A stretch of 64,000 nucleotides of DNA, from contig CAYGUX010000002.1 of NCBI GenBank assembly GCA_964353175.1, positions 124,001 through 188,000 on the forward strand, written 5' to 3'. The stretch comes from JAIYCX01 sp964353175. GTDB lineage: Bacteria; Bdellovibrionota_C; UBA2361; SZUA-149; DAOLCO01. Below are positions 43,934 through 54,031 of the stretch, one piece after another. Position numbers and translations under genes: made by a program. The notes beneath the pieces are model-generated. The model did not search any database, had not been told where the DNA came from, and was given only the letters and a program-made list of their open reading frames with translations. The stretch's first letter is position 1, and every line of letters starts with the position of its first letter.

Positions 43934-44471
43934 TATTCTAGTTTTAATTGGTATGACTCGATCACATTATTGAGCAACTTATCAAGTTATTCAACTAGGC
44001 TGGGTGAAATATCGTAGCCTGAATTTACAAAACCTTAAAAATTAACCTTATTTCCAGCCCAAGCACAGCTATATGCATAAATTTGTTTAATGATTTCAGT
44101 AGATCCGTTGAAAGCGTGTAGAATTATGTTAAATGCAAATAATTGTACTTGAGAAGTTTCTCTTCTACCCAGATTTGAATGTGTTTGAGTTCTATATTTT
44201 AAATTACAGCTAAGATGTAGAACTTTGTTTTCTTAAATTAGTAATTAACTTTAAGTACTTGAGGGGAGAGTAGCTTAAATACAAGTAATTTACTAGAGGG
44301 GGAGAGTTCTCTTGAAATGGGGATCAGCAGAATGGAATATATCAGTATGGTAATACCTTGAAATTATTAGTTCCTTCAAGTTTTACATCGGACCAAAGGC
44401 GAGTGTGACATGCAGTGTTAAGCTGGGCTATAGCCTAATATGATATTTGACTAAATTACCTTAAAAACTCA

Positions 44472-45005
44472 TTAGGCTTGTGTGTCTATCGTCGATGAAC
44501 TTGCTGTGCTTGCAGTATCTGATGTGGCTTGAGAAGCTGGTTCACTGGATTCCTTTTGTTTTTCTGTATCAATTGCCCCAGGTCCTTTTCCGGAGGCGAA
44601 GACCGAAAAATTACTTCCTCCATCGGCTTTCCCTTGAACAGCAAAGTTCACAATTCTTTCTCCTTTTAGGTCTGAGTATGAAAAGCTTTTTGTTTTGTTT
44701 GCTGTTGGGATTTCTATGTTTAGAGTTTGAGGGAATGAGACTACTGCCTCTGGGCTAGTGGGTATCGCTGGTATCCCTGGAGTAGAGGGAAGTGAACTAA
44801 GATCTGTGGAACTTGGAGTGCTTGGGATTTCTATACTATCTCCGTTTTTCGCCCGCCTAGATTCTCTCCTTTCTTCCCTTTCTGCTCTTCTAGAGGCGCG
44901 TGCTTCTTTTCTAGCCTCTTTAGTTTGAATTCGTTGTTCTCTTTTGGATAGGTCTTTAATAGAGCTTTCAGAGACACTTGGGGCTGAGGAAATAGTAATA
45001 GACAT
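44472..45005 (-). CDS. Hypothetical protein with basic/acidic helix
   Basis: A 177-residue protein, no signal peptide. Residues 20-52 are a dense Arg/Glu/Lys/Ala helix (KREQRIQTKEARKEARASRRAE...), followed by a Ser/Thr/Pro-rich linker. A short block (FSYSDLKGERIVNFAVQGKADGG) may be folded. The tail is Ser/Thr/Glu-rich. No family recognised. Confidence 0.55.
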   Translation of the reverse strand: MSITISSAPSVSESSIKDLSKREQRIQTKEARKEARASRRAEREERRESRRAKNGDSIEIPSTPSSTDLSSLPSTPGIPAIPTSPEAVVSFPQTLNIEIPTANKTKSFSYSDLKGERIVNFAVQGKADGGSNFSVFASGKGPGAIDTEKQKESSEPASQATSDTASTASSSTIDTQA

Positions 45006-45146
45006 AAGCGAGATAAATTGTTGTTCTTATTTATTTAGCTCTCTGCCTTGAGGTTGCTAGAAGATATAACGGCTATAGTGTCAGATTCTTAACGATTTGA
45101 GGCGGTATAGTGATGGCGAAGAGCGCAAGAGTCGGAAGATATTCAG

Positions 45147-45827
45147 TTACTTACTTAAAACGGGATCTTCTAAGCCTAGCCCTTCAAATCCTCGTTTTCT
45201 AAGTAGGCAGGCGTCACAGCTTCCACATGCTTCGCCTTCAGTATTAGGATCATAACAACTTATAGTTTTAGAATAGTCAACACCTAGCTCTAGACCAAGT
45301 TTAATTATCTCTGTTTTATTCAAGCTGATCAGTGGAGTGTGGATTGTTATATTATTTTTACTAGTACCTTGTCTTGTTGCAAAGTTAGCCATGGTTTCAA
45401 AGGCTGCAAAGTAATCTGGTCTGCAATCAGGGTATCCACTAAAGTCTAGGTGATTGGCCCCAATGAAAATATCCTGTGAGGGGAGTACTTCTGCGAATGC
45501 TAGAGCATAACTAAGGAAGATAGTGTTTCTAGCTGGAACATAAGTTGCGGGAATATCTTTGCCAATCGTATCCATAGTTCTGTTTTTTTCAACTGCTTGA
45601 GAAGTAGTTAATGAGGAGCCTCCAATTTGCCCTAAATCAATTTTAATTAGGTTATGTGAACTTGCTCCGAAATCTAGTGAGAGTTTTCTTGCCGCTTCGA
45701 ATTCATAGTGATTTTTTTGTCCGTAATTAAAGGAAATAGTGTGTAGGTTATAGCCATCATGCTGGGCTTTAGCTAAGACTGTTGTAGAATCAAGTCCACC
45801 AGATAAAAGAATTATTGCATTTCTCAT
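45147..45827 (-). CDS. queC: 7-cyano-7-deazaguanine synthase
   Basis: A 226-residue QueC. ATP-pyrophosphatase loop ILLSGGLDSTTVL (6-18); zinc cysteines in SCYDPNTEGEACGSCDACLLRKRGF. Makes preQ0 from CDG, a step of queuosine synthesis for tRNA. It follows the SLC4 gene by 26 bp; no other queuosine genes are in the window. Confidence 0.96.
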   Translation of the reverse strand: MRNAIILLSGGLDSTTVLAKAQHDGYNLHTISFNYGQKNHYEFEAARKLSLDFGASSHNLIKIDLGQIGGSSLTTSQAVEKNRTMDTIGKDIPATYVPARNTIFLSYALAFAEVLPSQDIFIGANHLDFSGYPDCRPDYFAAFETMANFATRQGTSKNNITIHTPLISLNKTEIIKLGLELGVDYSKTISCYDPNTEGEACGSCDACLLRKRGFEGLGLEDPVLSK

Positions 45828-45853
45828 TTTTTAATCTAAATAAATTTTGTGTT

Positions 45854-47884
45854 TTATACCCCAAAGTCCCTAAATTTCTCAGGAGCTTCTTCTAAATCTA
45901 GCAAAGCTACGTACTCTGGCTCAATAAATTTACTTATTAACATCCGTATTGGTACTAGTAGTGCTACGAATAGCGGGAATAGGATACTTAAAAAGCTAGC
46001 TTTTACCATCCATAAAGCGGCTAAACATACAAGCTGTATGCCAGTGAATATATGAATTATTTTAGTTGGCACTGCTCTAAGGTGATGCGTTGGTTCAAAT
46101 AGTTGTGGATCCATGAACCAAATTTTTAAACGCCCAATAAATTGATTCCCGCCTAAAGAACCAATCCCCATGAAAAGGAAGATTCCGAAGAATACAGCGA
46201 TTGGCATGGTTCTAAGAACTGGTAATAGAAACAAAGAAAGAGCCATAAGCATAGTCACACCAAGATTAGAAACCCGAGTTTCTATGGTTCTAATTATAAC
46301 ATCGTGTTTAGTTACTAATAGACTTCTAACATGGTTAATAGACTGTACGGCAGCTCCTACTGTCCATGGGAGCCCAAAAAGGCTAAGGGTTCCTATTTGT
46401 AGCCCCATTATGAGAATATCCCAATGATATGAAGTGCCCTTTTTGAGTTTATGTTCTGAGTTATTTACAAGTCTTGCTGAAATATTTTGATTTATCCAAA
46501 TTAATACCGCTAGGAGAGTCGCAGGGATTGCTGAAGCTAACCATACCCATTGTGGTACTGAGAAAGGGTTTACAAACCAAGATCTTTCAATGCTTGCTTG
46601 AAAGGTGCTAGGGACGTTTAGTCTTTTTAATTCAATACTGGGGAACTGAAATGCGATATAGGTCATTACGCCAAGCGCAATTGTTGGGCCAAAGTCACTT
46701 AAAAATTCTCGAACATAACTTCTTAAATAAGGAGTCCGTCTAACTCTTGATAAGGTAATGGCAATCCCAAATGTTCCAAGAGCTAAAATCAAAGAAAAGA
46801 GTGAGGTATCATGAGAGATCCTAGAATCATGAAATAGGGACAGAATGTCTTTCATCGCTTCATGTAAAAATATGAAGGAGATTAAAGTCGCAAAGATCTC
46901 ATCGGTAAATCTAGTGATGTATCGGATTAGGCTACTAACATTAAAAATAGCTAGTAGTATTAGAAAACACATACACCATAGTCCAACCCAAAGGCAGGTA
47001 CCGAGGAAGTCAATTTTAAAATATTGGCAAAGTTTATATAAAATCCCAGTGAAAATAACATTGGGTCCACTGAGTGCCATTATTAGTAAGGGTTGCCCAC
47101 CTAAGAAAGACCAGACTGTCCCACAGAATACAGTAGCAAGGATGGTCTCAATAACTCCAATGTGACCTTCCGTAAGGGTGTCTATTAAAGCCCCAAAGGC
47201 GATGGTCGGGGCTGCACAAGCAAAGAACATAAACAATATCGATGCAAGAACTTTCATGTTGAAGCCACAGCGAAAGTCATTGACCCAGTATGGAAGACGA
47301 TTTTTCAAGTCTTCTTTAATGCCGTGAAAAGGACCACTAACTTCCGGCTCATCAACAATTAAAAGTTCAAAGTTAACTGCTTTATCTAGTCCTTCTTTGT
47401 ATAAGTTGATTAGAGCATCTTGGGAAGTTTCTTTAATCGCTTGTTTTCTAAACCAACGATACTCCATGAGTTGGAAAAACTCTGCAACGCTTGACACGAA
47501 AGGATGAGTTTCAGTAGGGCTAAATAATATCCAAGTAAATTGTACGCGGGAATCCGCAGTTTGATCAACGACCAATGGTTTTTTAAAGCGAATAAATATC
47601 TGAATTGGAATATCAAGATCCTCCTCTTGTCGATGAAAGAGCATCGCGCCAGAAGATAGAGAAGAAGGAGGATTGTGTAACATTCGAGCAAGGGATCCCT
47701 GAATAACGGCATTCTCCGTTTCAGAAAGTTCGTATTTTTCTTGAATAGCAACAAGGACAGGGTTGTATAAGTCGAATAGATCTTCAACTTCAAGATCAAG
47801 TAAAAAAATAGTTTTACCCCATAAAGCATCTCTTAAAACAAGATTTGATTGAGAAGCAGGAGTAATGGGGTCTCTTTCTTTCAT
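45854..47884 (-). CDS. SLC4-type bicarbonate/anion exchanger
   Basis: A 676-residue protein with about 200 cytoplasmic N-terminal residues and 12-14 membrane helices. Membrane part begins GAL..GHIGVIETILATVFCGTVWSFLGGQPLLIMALSGP and RYITRFTDEIFATLISFIFLHEAM, and these closely match the conserved blocks of animal Band 3/AE and NBC proteins (GQPL, ITRFTEEIF). Expected job: bicarbonate or chloride/borate transport. Bacterial members are uncommon. Possibly co-transcribed with queC downstream. Confidence 0.85.
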   Translation of the reverse strand: MKERDPITPASQSNLVLRDALWGKTIFLLDLEVEDLFDLYNPVLVAIQEKYELSETENAVIQGSLARMLHNPPSSLSSGAMLFHRQEEDLDIPIQIFIRFKKPLVVDQTADSRVQFTWILFSPTETHPFVSSVAEFFQLMEYRWFRKQAIKETSQDALINLYKEGLDKAVNFELLIVDEPEVSGPFHGIKEDLKNRLPYWVNDFRCGFNMKVLASILFMFFACAAPTIAFGALIDTLTEGHIGVIETILATVFCGTVWSFLGGQPLLIMALSGPNVIFTGILYKLCQYFKIDFLGTCLWVGLWCMCFLILLAIFNVSSLIRYITRFTDEIFATLISFIFLHEAMKDILSLFHDSRISHDTSLFSLILALGTFGIAITLSRVRRTPYLRSYVREFLSDFGPTIALGVMTYIAFQFPSIELKRLNVPSTFQASIERSWFVNPFSVPQWVWLASAIPATLLAVLIWINQNISARLVNNSEHKLKKGTSYHWDILIMGLQIGTLSLFGLPWTVGAAVQSINHVRSLLVTKHDVIIRTIETRVSNLGVTMLMALSLFLLPVLRTMPIAVFFGIFLFMGIGSLGGNQFIGRLKIWFMDPQLFEPTHHLRAVPTKIIHIFTGIQLVCLAALWMVKASFLSILFPLFVALLVPIRMLISKFIEPEYVALLDLEEAPEKFRDFGV

Positions 47885-48162
47885 GTATTTGGTCTGTTAG
47901 GTTGTCAGATTAATTCTAGATTATACGAGATATAATGTTTAGCCATTTAGTGCTAGCCCTTGATCTAGGACGAATTGCACAGAAATAGGATAAATCAGCT
48001 TCCTTTTCAGCAAGCTAACTTGATAATTAATATGGCTTTTTGAATGTTTTTAACTATTTTGAGTATTTTACGTGTAAGGCTTTTCTAAGCAAATCGCATT
48101 GTGTAATTTGGTTTAGCTAGGCATTATATTGATAATATTTACTAATAATCTAGGGGAACCTT

Positions 48163-48546
48163 ATGAAAGTCGCCGAACTCAGCAGTGCTATTTTAAAAAG
48201 TGTATTTGTTCTTGGTATTCTTTGTTTTCTAAGTGCATGCTCAACTCATGGCAAATTTAGAATTCCGGAAGGGACAGAATTATCAATTTATAAAAGACCT
48301 CCAGTGTCCGTTCCTGCTGATGGTGTAGTAACTGTAAATCCATTTTTCTGGACAGCTGCGGGTATTCCTCCAGGGGGTGGAGTTCCTTATTCTCTTTACA
48401 AGAATGGACAAGTTGTTAAGGAAGGTAAGTTAAGGGCGAAGTTTAGAGTAGTTTCGATTTTTTGGCCACCGTTTGCTTTAATATATTGGCCGATGGGATT
48501 AAATCCAGATATTACTTATGACCTTGTAACTGGGGAACAGAAGTAA
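48163..48546 (+). CDS. Small lipoprotein
   Basis: A 127-residue protein with a clear lipobox (LSAC, Cys at about 27) after a hydrophobic run. The mature part has Trp/Pro-rich repeats (PFFWTAAGIPP, VSIFWPPFALIYWPMG), which suggests a beta-structured or membrane-touching fold. No family recognised. AGGGGA precedes ATG by about 7 bp. Confidence 0.72.
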   Translation: MKVAELSSAILKSVFVLGILCFLSACSTHGKFRIPEGTELSIYKRPPVSVPADGVVTVNPFFWTAAGIPPGGGVPYSLYKNGQVVKEGKLRAKFRVVSIFWPPFALIYWPMGLNPDITYDLVTGEQK

Positions 48547-48563
48547 CCTATATCTGCTCCATT

Positions 48564-48606
48564 CTCTATTTGGAGGTGTGTAGGTATTTGCACCTCCAAA
48601 TAGAGA
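48564..48606. terminator. Strong bidirectional hairpin
   Basis: CTCTATTTGGAGGTG (48564-48578) pairs perfectly with CACCTCCAAATAGAG (48591-48605), extended by T48563-A48606; loop about 12 nt. It sits between the converging lipoprotein gene and the 960-residue gene. No long T-run, but the stem is long. Confidence 0.75.
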
Positions 48607-48660
48607 GCTTTGATTCTGATCAAATAAACTCCCTGAAGGTTAGGTTTTAGATTTTCTTCC

Positions 48661-51543
48661 CTACGATACTATATTATTACTATTGAGCATCAGATTCTGG
48701 CTTATTTTAATTAAGTTGCCATCCTTGTCTGGGACATGGAACACAGGGTTTGTATCCATATTGCTCTTAAAAATCCGCTCTTCTCCGTTTACATCGATCT
48801 TATAGTCAATGATTTGATTATTAAATTGTCTTTTGATTGCTTCTTTTAAATTTGCATTGAAACCATTTTCAATGCCAATAATTTTAGAGAGATATGAGGA
48901 TCCGTATTCATAGGCATGGTTAAATAGAGAGAATTGATTAAACTCTGAAGATCCTAATATAATTGGCATGTGTTCTGGCGAAATAGCTGTGGAAAGTTTG
49001 CCAATAATGTTTGAGCTGTAGCAATTTTGCAATATTATTACTGTTCTATTATCCTTATCTTGAATGCCAAAATTCTCACTCCGTTGGTTGATAGCATTCG
49101 CGAATTCTTGCACGCTAATCTTTATTGTGTTTTCGAATTCAACTGGCGTATTGTTTTCTCCTATATTGCCATTCGATAGGTAAAGGAATTCAGGGCCACC
49201 GTGGCCTTCAAAAATAAAGGTGAACGGTGGTGGAGTACCTTTTATAGCTTCTAGAATGTTTTGTTTTAATTGCTTTAAACTGACAAGTCTTTCCGATTCA
49301 GTACCACGTATTAGCTCGACAATTTGTGGGATTTTATGTACATATTCTAGATCCTGGAGAATCTTGGTCAGGTGAATTAAGGAGGGTGTTTGCTTGCCAA
49401 ATAAGGGGGGCGAATTAAGAGCTTGAAGAATTTCTTTCGATACGTTCTCTGGTATCTTAACTTGCGTAAGAATACGTAAAATCTCATCTGAGGAGGGAAG
49501 ATCGTCAAATTCTGTCCGAAGTAAACTAAAACTACCTTCGGCCCCAACTTTAGATCTAAGATCTTCCAGTAGGTCATGCTTGCCAAATTGATGATGGTCG
49601 TTTGAGGATTCCAGATACTTATATTTAAGATAGCTTTCAAGATCAACTAGGGTATCGGAGTGAGTAGCTAAAACGACATTTCGTTTTTCTATTAGTTCTA
49701 AATTTTGATATTCATTTCTTAGTTTTGAAATTGCATTGAGAGCAGTTTCTACAGATTCCGGATTCATTGGAAGTTGTTTGTCCTGAATATATTCTGAGAT
49801 GAGCAATTTGGTTTCCTTCTTAGATAGGTCAACATTGGTGATATTGAGCATCTCCTTTGCTGGCTTAGTTTCCCAGTTGATCCACTCATCTTTTACACTA
49901 AAGTAATGCTCTAATTTAGGGTTGTTCCAAATAGATGTAGTCCTAACTTCTTCAGTGTGACTATCTGCTCGAGTCAGTTCTTTTCCCTCTGTTATCATGT
50001 TTATTCTGAAGTCTAATCTATCTAAAACTTCTGTGATAATATTTTTTTCTTTGAGGTTGATACCCCCCTCAGGAATATCTAATCTTGACAGAGTCATTTC
50101 TAATTCATTTTTCGATGATTCAATTTCTTCAAATTCCATTTTGGAAATTGCGTTCTCTGCAAGGTCCAGAATGTTAGGTTGCTCGATGTTATGGCAGTTT
50201 AACAAGAGGTCCATAGGGTGACCTACGGCAGCTTCCATTAATAGCCGCGTGAAACCATCTATGTCCCTAGCAATAATTATATTGTCAAAGAATCTTTTAC
50301 CGTCAATTACTTTTCTACTAAGTAATTCACCTTGCTCGTATGTTTCAACTATGCCAAGGGCCAAGTTTTCCCTTTTAGTTGGATGTCCTTTTCCATCGTA
50401 TTTTTCTTTGAGCGTGATTTCATTGTCTCTGCTAATATATTGTCTTTCTAAGCAATTCTCAGGAGATGATCCAATAAAGTATTCTTTTATTGTAGTTTCA
50501 TTTCTTAGATCAAGTAAGTAGTACAATCTTTGCCGACCGTGTGGTGTATCCATAGTAGTATGACCATCTGCAATCTCCATTATCTTGCCATTACTTTCAT
50601 TGTAAATGGAAAGTTTTTTATTTTTTGTGTTTGTAAGTGCAGCATGTACCTTCTCCCCTCCAATAAGTTGCCCATGGAATGATTCGATAGAGGCTACATC
50701 TGTTTTTAAGCCGACTATATGTTTTTCTAGTGATAGAATCTTATCTAAAGATTGAATTTTTCGTTTTAATTGATGGATTTCCCTGTTTACAGCTTTATAT
50801 TCTCGATCATCTTCAGGGCGAGCAAATTCAAGTAAGTAGCTACTTTCGTCCTTTATGGGTAATGCTTTGCCCTCTAGCTCTTCTTCCTTTTTTAATAGTT
50901 TTGTTACTGCCTTTTTTAATTCTCGAAGATTAGATGAACCAACTTCTTTTTTTAATTCTTCTATTGCTTTGTTTGTATCCTCTAATTGTTGGGTGATATC
51001 TTTTGGTATAGATTGTTTAGTATCTTTTTCTAGTAGAAGTCTTGGAGAAACGAGATAGGTATTTAATACACCTAATTCATCCTTGGCCACATACTTTATC
51101 AATCCAGCCTCGAGGAATGTAATATTATTAGTCGGTAAGGGTTGATTCTGTTTCTTAGCTAGGTCCAAACAATATGCAATAGTATCTGATATATTTGAGA
51201 TTAGCGAATTTCCTTGAGGTTCATCGAGTGTAATGATGTATTCTTTCTCGCCTTTAAGCAGAAAGCTAGATGCGCATTCATTCTTTTCGTCAAGGATTTT
51301 GTACTGATTCGTTTCCTTTGCGACTTTTTCTTGCTCTTTGACCTCTGGAGGGAATTGGAAACGAGAATTTTGAGTAGTTTGGGAGTCGGGAATATCTTCG
51401 ACTCCGATTTCGTGAGCGAAGTACCTACTTGGCAATTTTAATTGATTTAAAATGGGGTCAGTTTTAGGTGCAGGCGTGCTGGTGGGGACTGCAGTTTTAT
51501 CGACTTGATTCTTTTCATCCTTCTTTTCTTCAGTAGTCAGCAA
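48661..51543 (-). CDS. Large protein with clan-CD-like cysteine protease motif
   Basis: A 960-residue soluble protein without a signal peptide. The C-terminal part has FTFIFEGHGG (His781) and, 60 residues on, TVIILQNCYSS (Cys841). This is the hydrophobic-strand HG and hydrophobic-strand C pattern of clan CD peptidases (caspases, gingipains, C80). The N-terminal 750 residues are helical and charged, with coiled-coil-like stretches (ELKKEVGSSNLRELKKAV, LKRKIQSLDKILSLEKH). Not recognised beyond this. It lies downstream of the zinc-ribbon and M48 genes on the same strand. Confidence 0.6.
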   Translation of the reverse strand: MLTTEEKKDEKNQVDKTAVPTSTPAPKTDPILNQLKLPSRYFAHEIGVEDIPDSQTTQNSRFQFPPEVKEQEKVAKETNQYKILDEKNECASSFLLKGEKEYIITLDEPQGNSLISNISDTIAYCLDLAKKQNQPLPTNNITFLEAGLIKYVAKDELGVLNTYLVSPRLLLEKDTKQSIPKDITQQLEDTNKAIEELKKEVGSSNLRELKKAVTKLLKKEEELEGKALPIKDESSYLLEFARPEDDREYKAVNREIHQLKRKIQSLDKILSLEKHIVGLKTDVASIESFHGQLIGGEKVHAALTNTKNKKLSIYNESNGKIMEIADGHTTMDTPHGRQRLYYLLDLRNETTIKEYFIGSSPENCLERQYISRDNEITLKEKYDGKGHPTKRENLALGIVETYEQGELLSRKVIDGKRFFDNIIIARDIDGFTRLLMEAAVGHPMDLLLNCHNIEQPNILDLAENAISKMEFEEIESSKNELEMTLSRLDIPEGGINLKEKNIITEVLDRLDFRINMITEGKELTRADSHTEEVRTTSIWNNPKLEHYFSVKDEWINWETKPAKEMLNITNVDLSKKETKLLISEYIQDKQLPMNPESVETALNAISKLRNEYQNLELIEKRNVVLATHSDTLVDLESYLKYKYLESSNDHHQFGKHDLLEDLRSKVGAEGSFSLLRTEFDDLPSSDEILRILTQVKIPENVSKEILQALNSPPLFGKQTPSLIHLTKILQDLEYVHKIPQIVELIRGTESERLVSLKQLKQNILEAIKGTPPPFTFIFEGHGGPEFLYLSNGNIGENNTPVEFENTIKISVQEFANAINQRSENFGIQDKDNRTVIILQNCYSSNIIGKLSTAISPEHMPIILGSSEFNQFSLFNHAYEYGSSYLSKIIGIENGFNANLKEAIKRQFNNQIIDYKIDVNGEERIFKSNMDTNPVFHVPDKDGNLIKISQNLMLNSNNIVS

Positions 51544-51614
51544 AGCCCACCTCCCTTATCCCCATTTATAGAGTTATGAGTATTGTCAAAAATAGAGTGA
51601 TTTAGGGTTTATCC

Positions 51615-51899
51615 TTAGGCAATTTGCTCTCCGCATTTTGGACAATATTTAGGTATCCCACTTTTACCTAGATACTTATTGCAAGCTGGGCATCTCCAGT
51701 TATAGACACTAAAGCCCAATAATATAAAGATAATTCCCAGACACACCTTAGGACCAATGTCAGCGATTTCCGGATCTAAACTCATTACATCTAAGCTTTG
51801 CATTAGTATGACTATAGGGATCACAATAATAACTACCAATAACTGTCTAAGTTTTTTCTTCTTAAATATCTTAATGTTATTTGCTGTCTTGTCTTCCAT
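51615..51899 (-). CDS. Small membrane protein with zinc ribbon
   Basis: A 94-residue protein: basic start, two membrane helices (about 18-36 and 48-66), and a C-terminal zinc ribbon with two CxxC pairs (CPACNKYLG, YCPKCGEQ). It is 14 bp after the M48 gene, so co-transcribed with it. Function unknown. Confidence 0.8.
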   Translation of the reverse strand: MEDKTANNIKIFKKKKLRQLLVVIIVIPIVILMQSLDVMSLDPEIADIGPKVCLGIIFILLGFSVYNWRCPACNKYLGKSGIPKYCPKCGEQIA

Positions 51900-51913
51900 G
51901 ACTCCCCTTGTTG

Positions 51914-52957
51914 TTAATTAGTATTTGTTGGTTCAGCTTCTATACTATCATAATTCACTTCAGGATCTTCGGAAATATCTTCTTTGTATTCGGAAAGCTC
52001 ATCATTTTCTTCTTCGAGGTCTGGGTTTTGGTCTAGCTCTAATTCAGCATAATCGATTCCTTCTAAGTCATCGCTAGCCTCCTTTCCCAATATCGTAACA
52101 CCAAATATCGCAAGAATAAATATGATAGTTATACTTTGTAAAAGAGACATAAGGAAAGAAAATGGATATGCTAATAGATTTCTAGAGCTGCGTATTGGTT
52201 CTCTACTGTTTGTGATTTCAAAAATATTAAAAACTCTTTGAGAAAGGGTAGGGTAGTTTGACATCAGTTCATGGCAGGAAATAAAAAAACCTCGATCCTC
52301 AATATATTGTTTAACAAAAGATTCCCTATTCATCTTTTCACCAATTTCCTTTCCTCCACTAAGAATCATTAGGGCTTTTATTGAGGCGTCTAAATCATTG
52401 GAGGCAAGTGCACCATGTCGATCACAGGTAGCTTCACAGGCTCTAGAGTATGCTTCCCATAAAAGTGGTATGAAGTTAGATGGTATTAGGAAAAAGCTTT
52501 TTAGAATATGTTTTTTTCTAATATGTCCGATCTCATGACCAAGTAGAAATGAAATTTCTGGAGAATTTGTACCATAAGATTCAACTATATCTGAGTATAG
52601 AACTATAAAATCTCTGCGGGAATGTCTCGTTGCAAAAGCATTTAGCATTCCATCAGATTGTACTACGTAGAGGGCCGGAATTTTTTCTATTCCTAGGGTC
52701 GAACAGACTCCAAGGAATGCCTTATATAGTTCAGGTATTTGATCTTCTGATATTTTAACTCCTTCAGCTTTAATCCATGCAATAAAAAGTCCATTTAAGA
52801 ACCATATTAAAATAGCTAATAGCGCTACAATTATTGGGCCAACTAGAGAAACAATTATCCCTATCCAAAACAAGCTTGAAATGAATGCTAAGAGTAAAAA
52901 ATATCTCTTTTCTTTTGGATCAGAAGCATTGCTTAGTGTTAGAAATTGATTGTTCAT
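51914..52957 (-). CDS. M48 family zinc metallopeptidase
   Basis: A 347-residue membrane peptidase. Zinc site FLLGHEIGHIRKKH (HExxH) and the third ligand in ACEATCDRHGA (ExxxD). Two helices at the N-terminus (about 19-60), one or two after the catalytic domain, then an acidic tail. Relatives (HtpX-like, YggG, Ste24) degrade or process membrane and periplasmic proteins. First gene of an operon with the zinc-ribbon gene. Confidence 0.9.
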   Translation of the reverse strand: MNNQFLTLSNASDPKEKRYFLLLAFISSLFWIGIIVSLVGPIIVALLAILIWFLNGLFIAWIKAEGVKISEDQIPELYKAFLGVCSTLGIEKIPALYVVQSDGMLNAFATRHSRRDFIVLYSDIVESYGTNSPEISFLLGHEIGHIRKKHILKSFFLIPSNFIPLLWEAYSRACEATCDRHGALASNDLDASIKALMILSGGKEIGEKMNRESFVKQYIEDRGFFISCHELMSNYPTLSQRVFNIFEITNSREPIRSSRNLLAYPFSFLMSLLQSITIIFILAIFGVTILGKEASDDLEGIDYAELELDQNPDLEEENDELSEYKEDISEDPEVNYDSIEAEPTNTN

Positions 52958-53185
52958 AAATTTATTATTCCTTATGGTAAGACGATTGACTCATCTTTTA
53001 TTTGGCTAAGCGCGGGTAGATTGAAGTAGTCTTTAGCGCTTGAAGTTATTTAGTTGGCTTTCTAAATATCGGTAGTAATGGGTATAGGCTAAATAGCAAA
53101 TTATAGGTATGGTATTATTTGTTGATCTGAAATAGTTAATTATTATAGAGGCTTTTTCGATCTACCTCCCATGTTATTATGACCA

Positions 53186-54031
53186 ATGAAATGTAGAATT
53201 ATACTAGTAAGAATTTTTAAACGCTTAGTTCCTTTTGTGCTTTTAGTTTCTTTATTGTTGGTCTTAGTCCAAGACATAATGATTTTTCCAGGTGTGTATC
53301 GCACTATCCCCAATTCGGTTCCCGAAGGCTTGGAGAGATTTCAAATTGAAACAGAGGATAGTGAGAGCATCGAAGTACTATTTAAAAAGGGGGAAGATGG
53401 GAATAGCCTTAGTGGTTATAGTGCTATGTTCATGCATGGGAACTTTGAAACTGTTTATAGCTCTATTATTATTTTAGACTGGCTTAGTAGTCTTGGTTTA
53501 AACTCCTACGTATTTGACTATAGAGGTTTTGGTAATAGCACTGGATGGCCTAGCGAAAAGGGTATTTCACTAGATAGTCAGGCCGTGTGGAGATTTATTA
53601 GAGATCGGGAGGGCCTTACTGATGCTAGTAAACTATTTATTGTTGGGAATTCTATTGGTACGGGCTTTGCGGCAGAGTTAGCTAGCAAAATTGAACCTCA
53701 CGTCTTATTGTTGCTTGCCCCATATATAGATTTGCCTAATGTGGTTAGGCAAAATATTTTATTTAGGCCTTTGATTCCATTCTTAAGGTATAGGATTCCT
53801 ACTTTAGAATATTTAAAAAGTACCAATAAGACATGTTTAGTGTTAGCTCATGGTAAGCAAGATAAAGTTATTAAAGTTGCCAATAGTGAGACGATGTATC
53901 AGGAGATTAAGGCAACTAAGAATGTTCATCTAATTTTGAATGAGAGATCTGGTCACAATGACATCATATTTAGGGCTAAAGCGGACTTAAGTAGGGCTTT
54001 GACGGCCTGTGTACTTGAACAGTCTCACTAG
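53186..54031 (+). CDS. Alpha/beta hydrolase, BEM46/ABHD13-like
   Basis: A 281-residue hydrolase with an N-terminal membrane helix (12-30). Oxyanion HGN (in FMHGNFET), nucleophile GNSIG (in IVGNSIGTGFAAE), Asp in HGKQDKVI and His in RSGHND. Likely an esterase or lipase acting at the envelope. A C8 run follows the stop codon. Confidence 0.82.
   Translation: MKCRIILVRIFKRLVPFVLLVSLLLVLVQDIMIFPGVYRTIPNSVPEGLERFQIETEDSESIEVLFKKGEDGNSLSGYSAMFMHGNFETVYSSIIILDWLSSLGLNSYVFDYRGFGNSTGWPSEKGISLDSQAVWRFIRDREGLTDASKLFIVGNSIGTGFAAELASKIEPHVLLLLAPYIDLPNVVRQNILFRPLIPFLRYRIPTLEYLKSTNKTCLVLAHGKQDKVIKVANSETMYQEIKATKNVHLILNERSGHNDIIFRAKADLSRALTACVLEQSH

Larger units (their letters stand above)
43781..44471. other. 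Long gene-free region upstream of the PEP-CTERM gene
   Basis: About 690 bp. Two inverted structures near the PEP-CTERM start: a 16-bp palindrome-cored hairpin (43817-43856) and an 11-bp inverted repeat (43858-43868 with 43923-43933). The rest has no supported gene. Confidence 0.5.
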
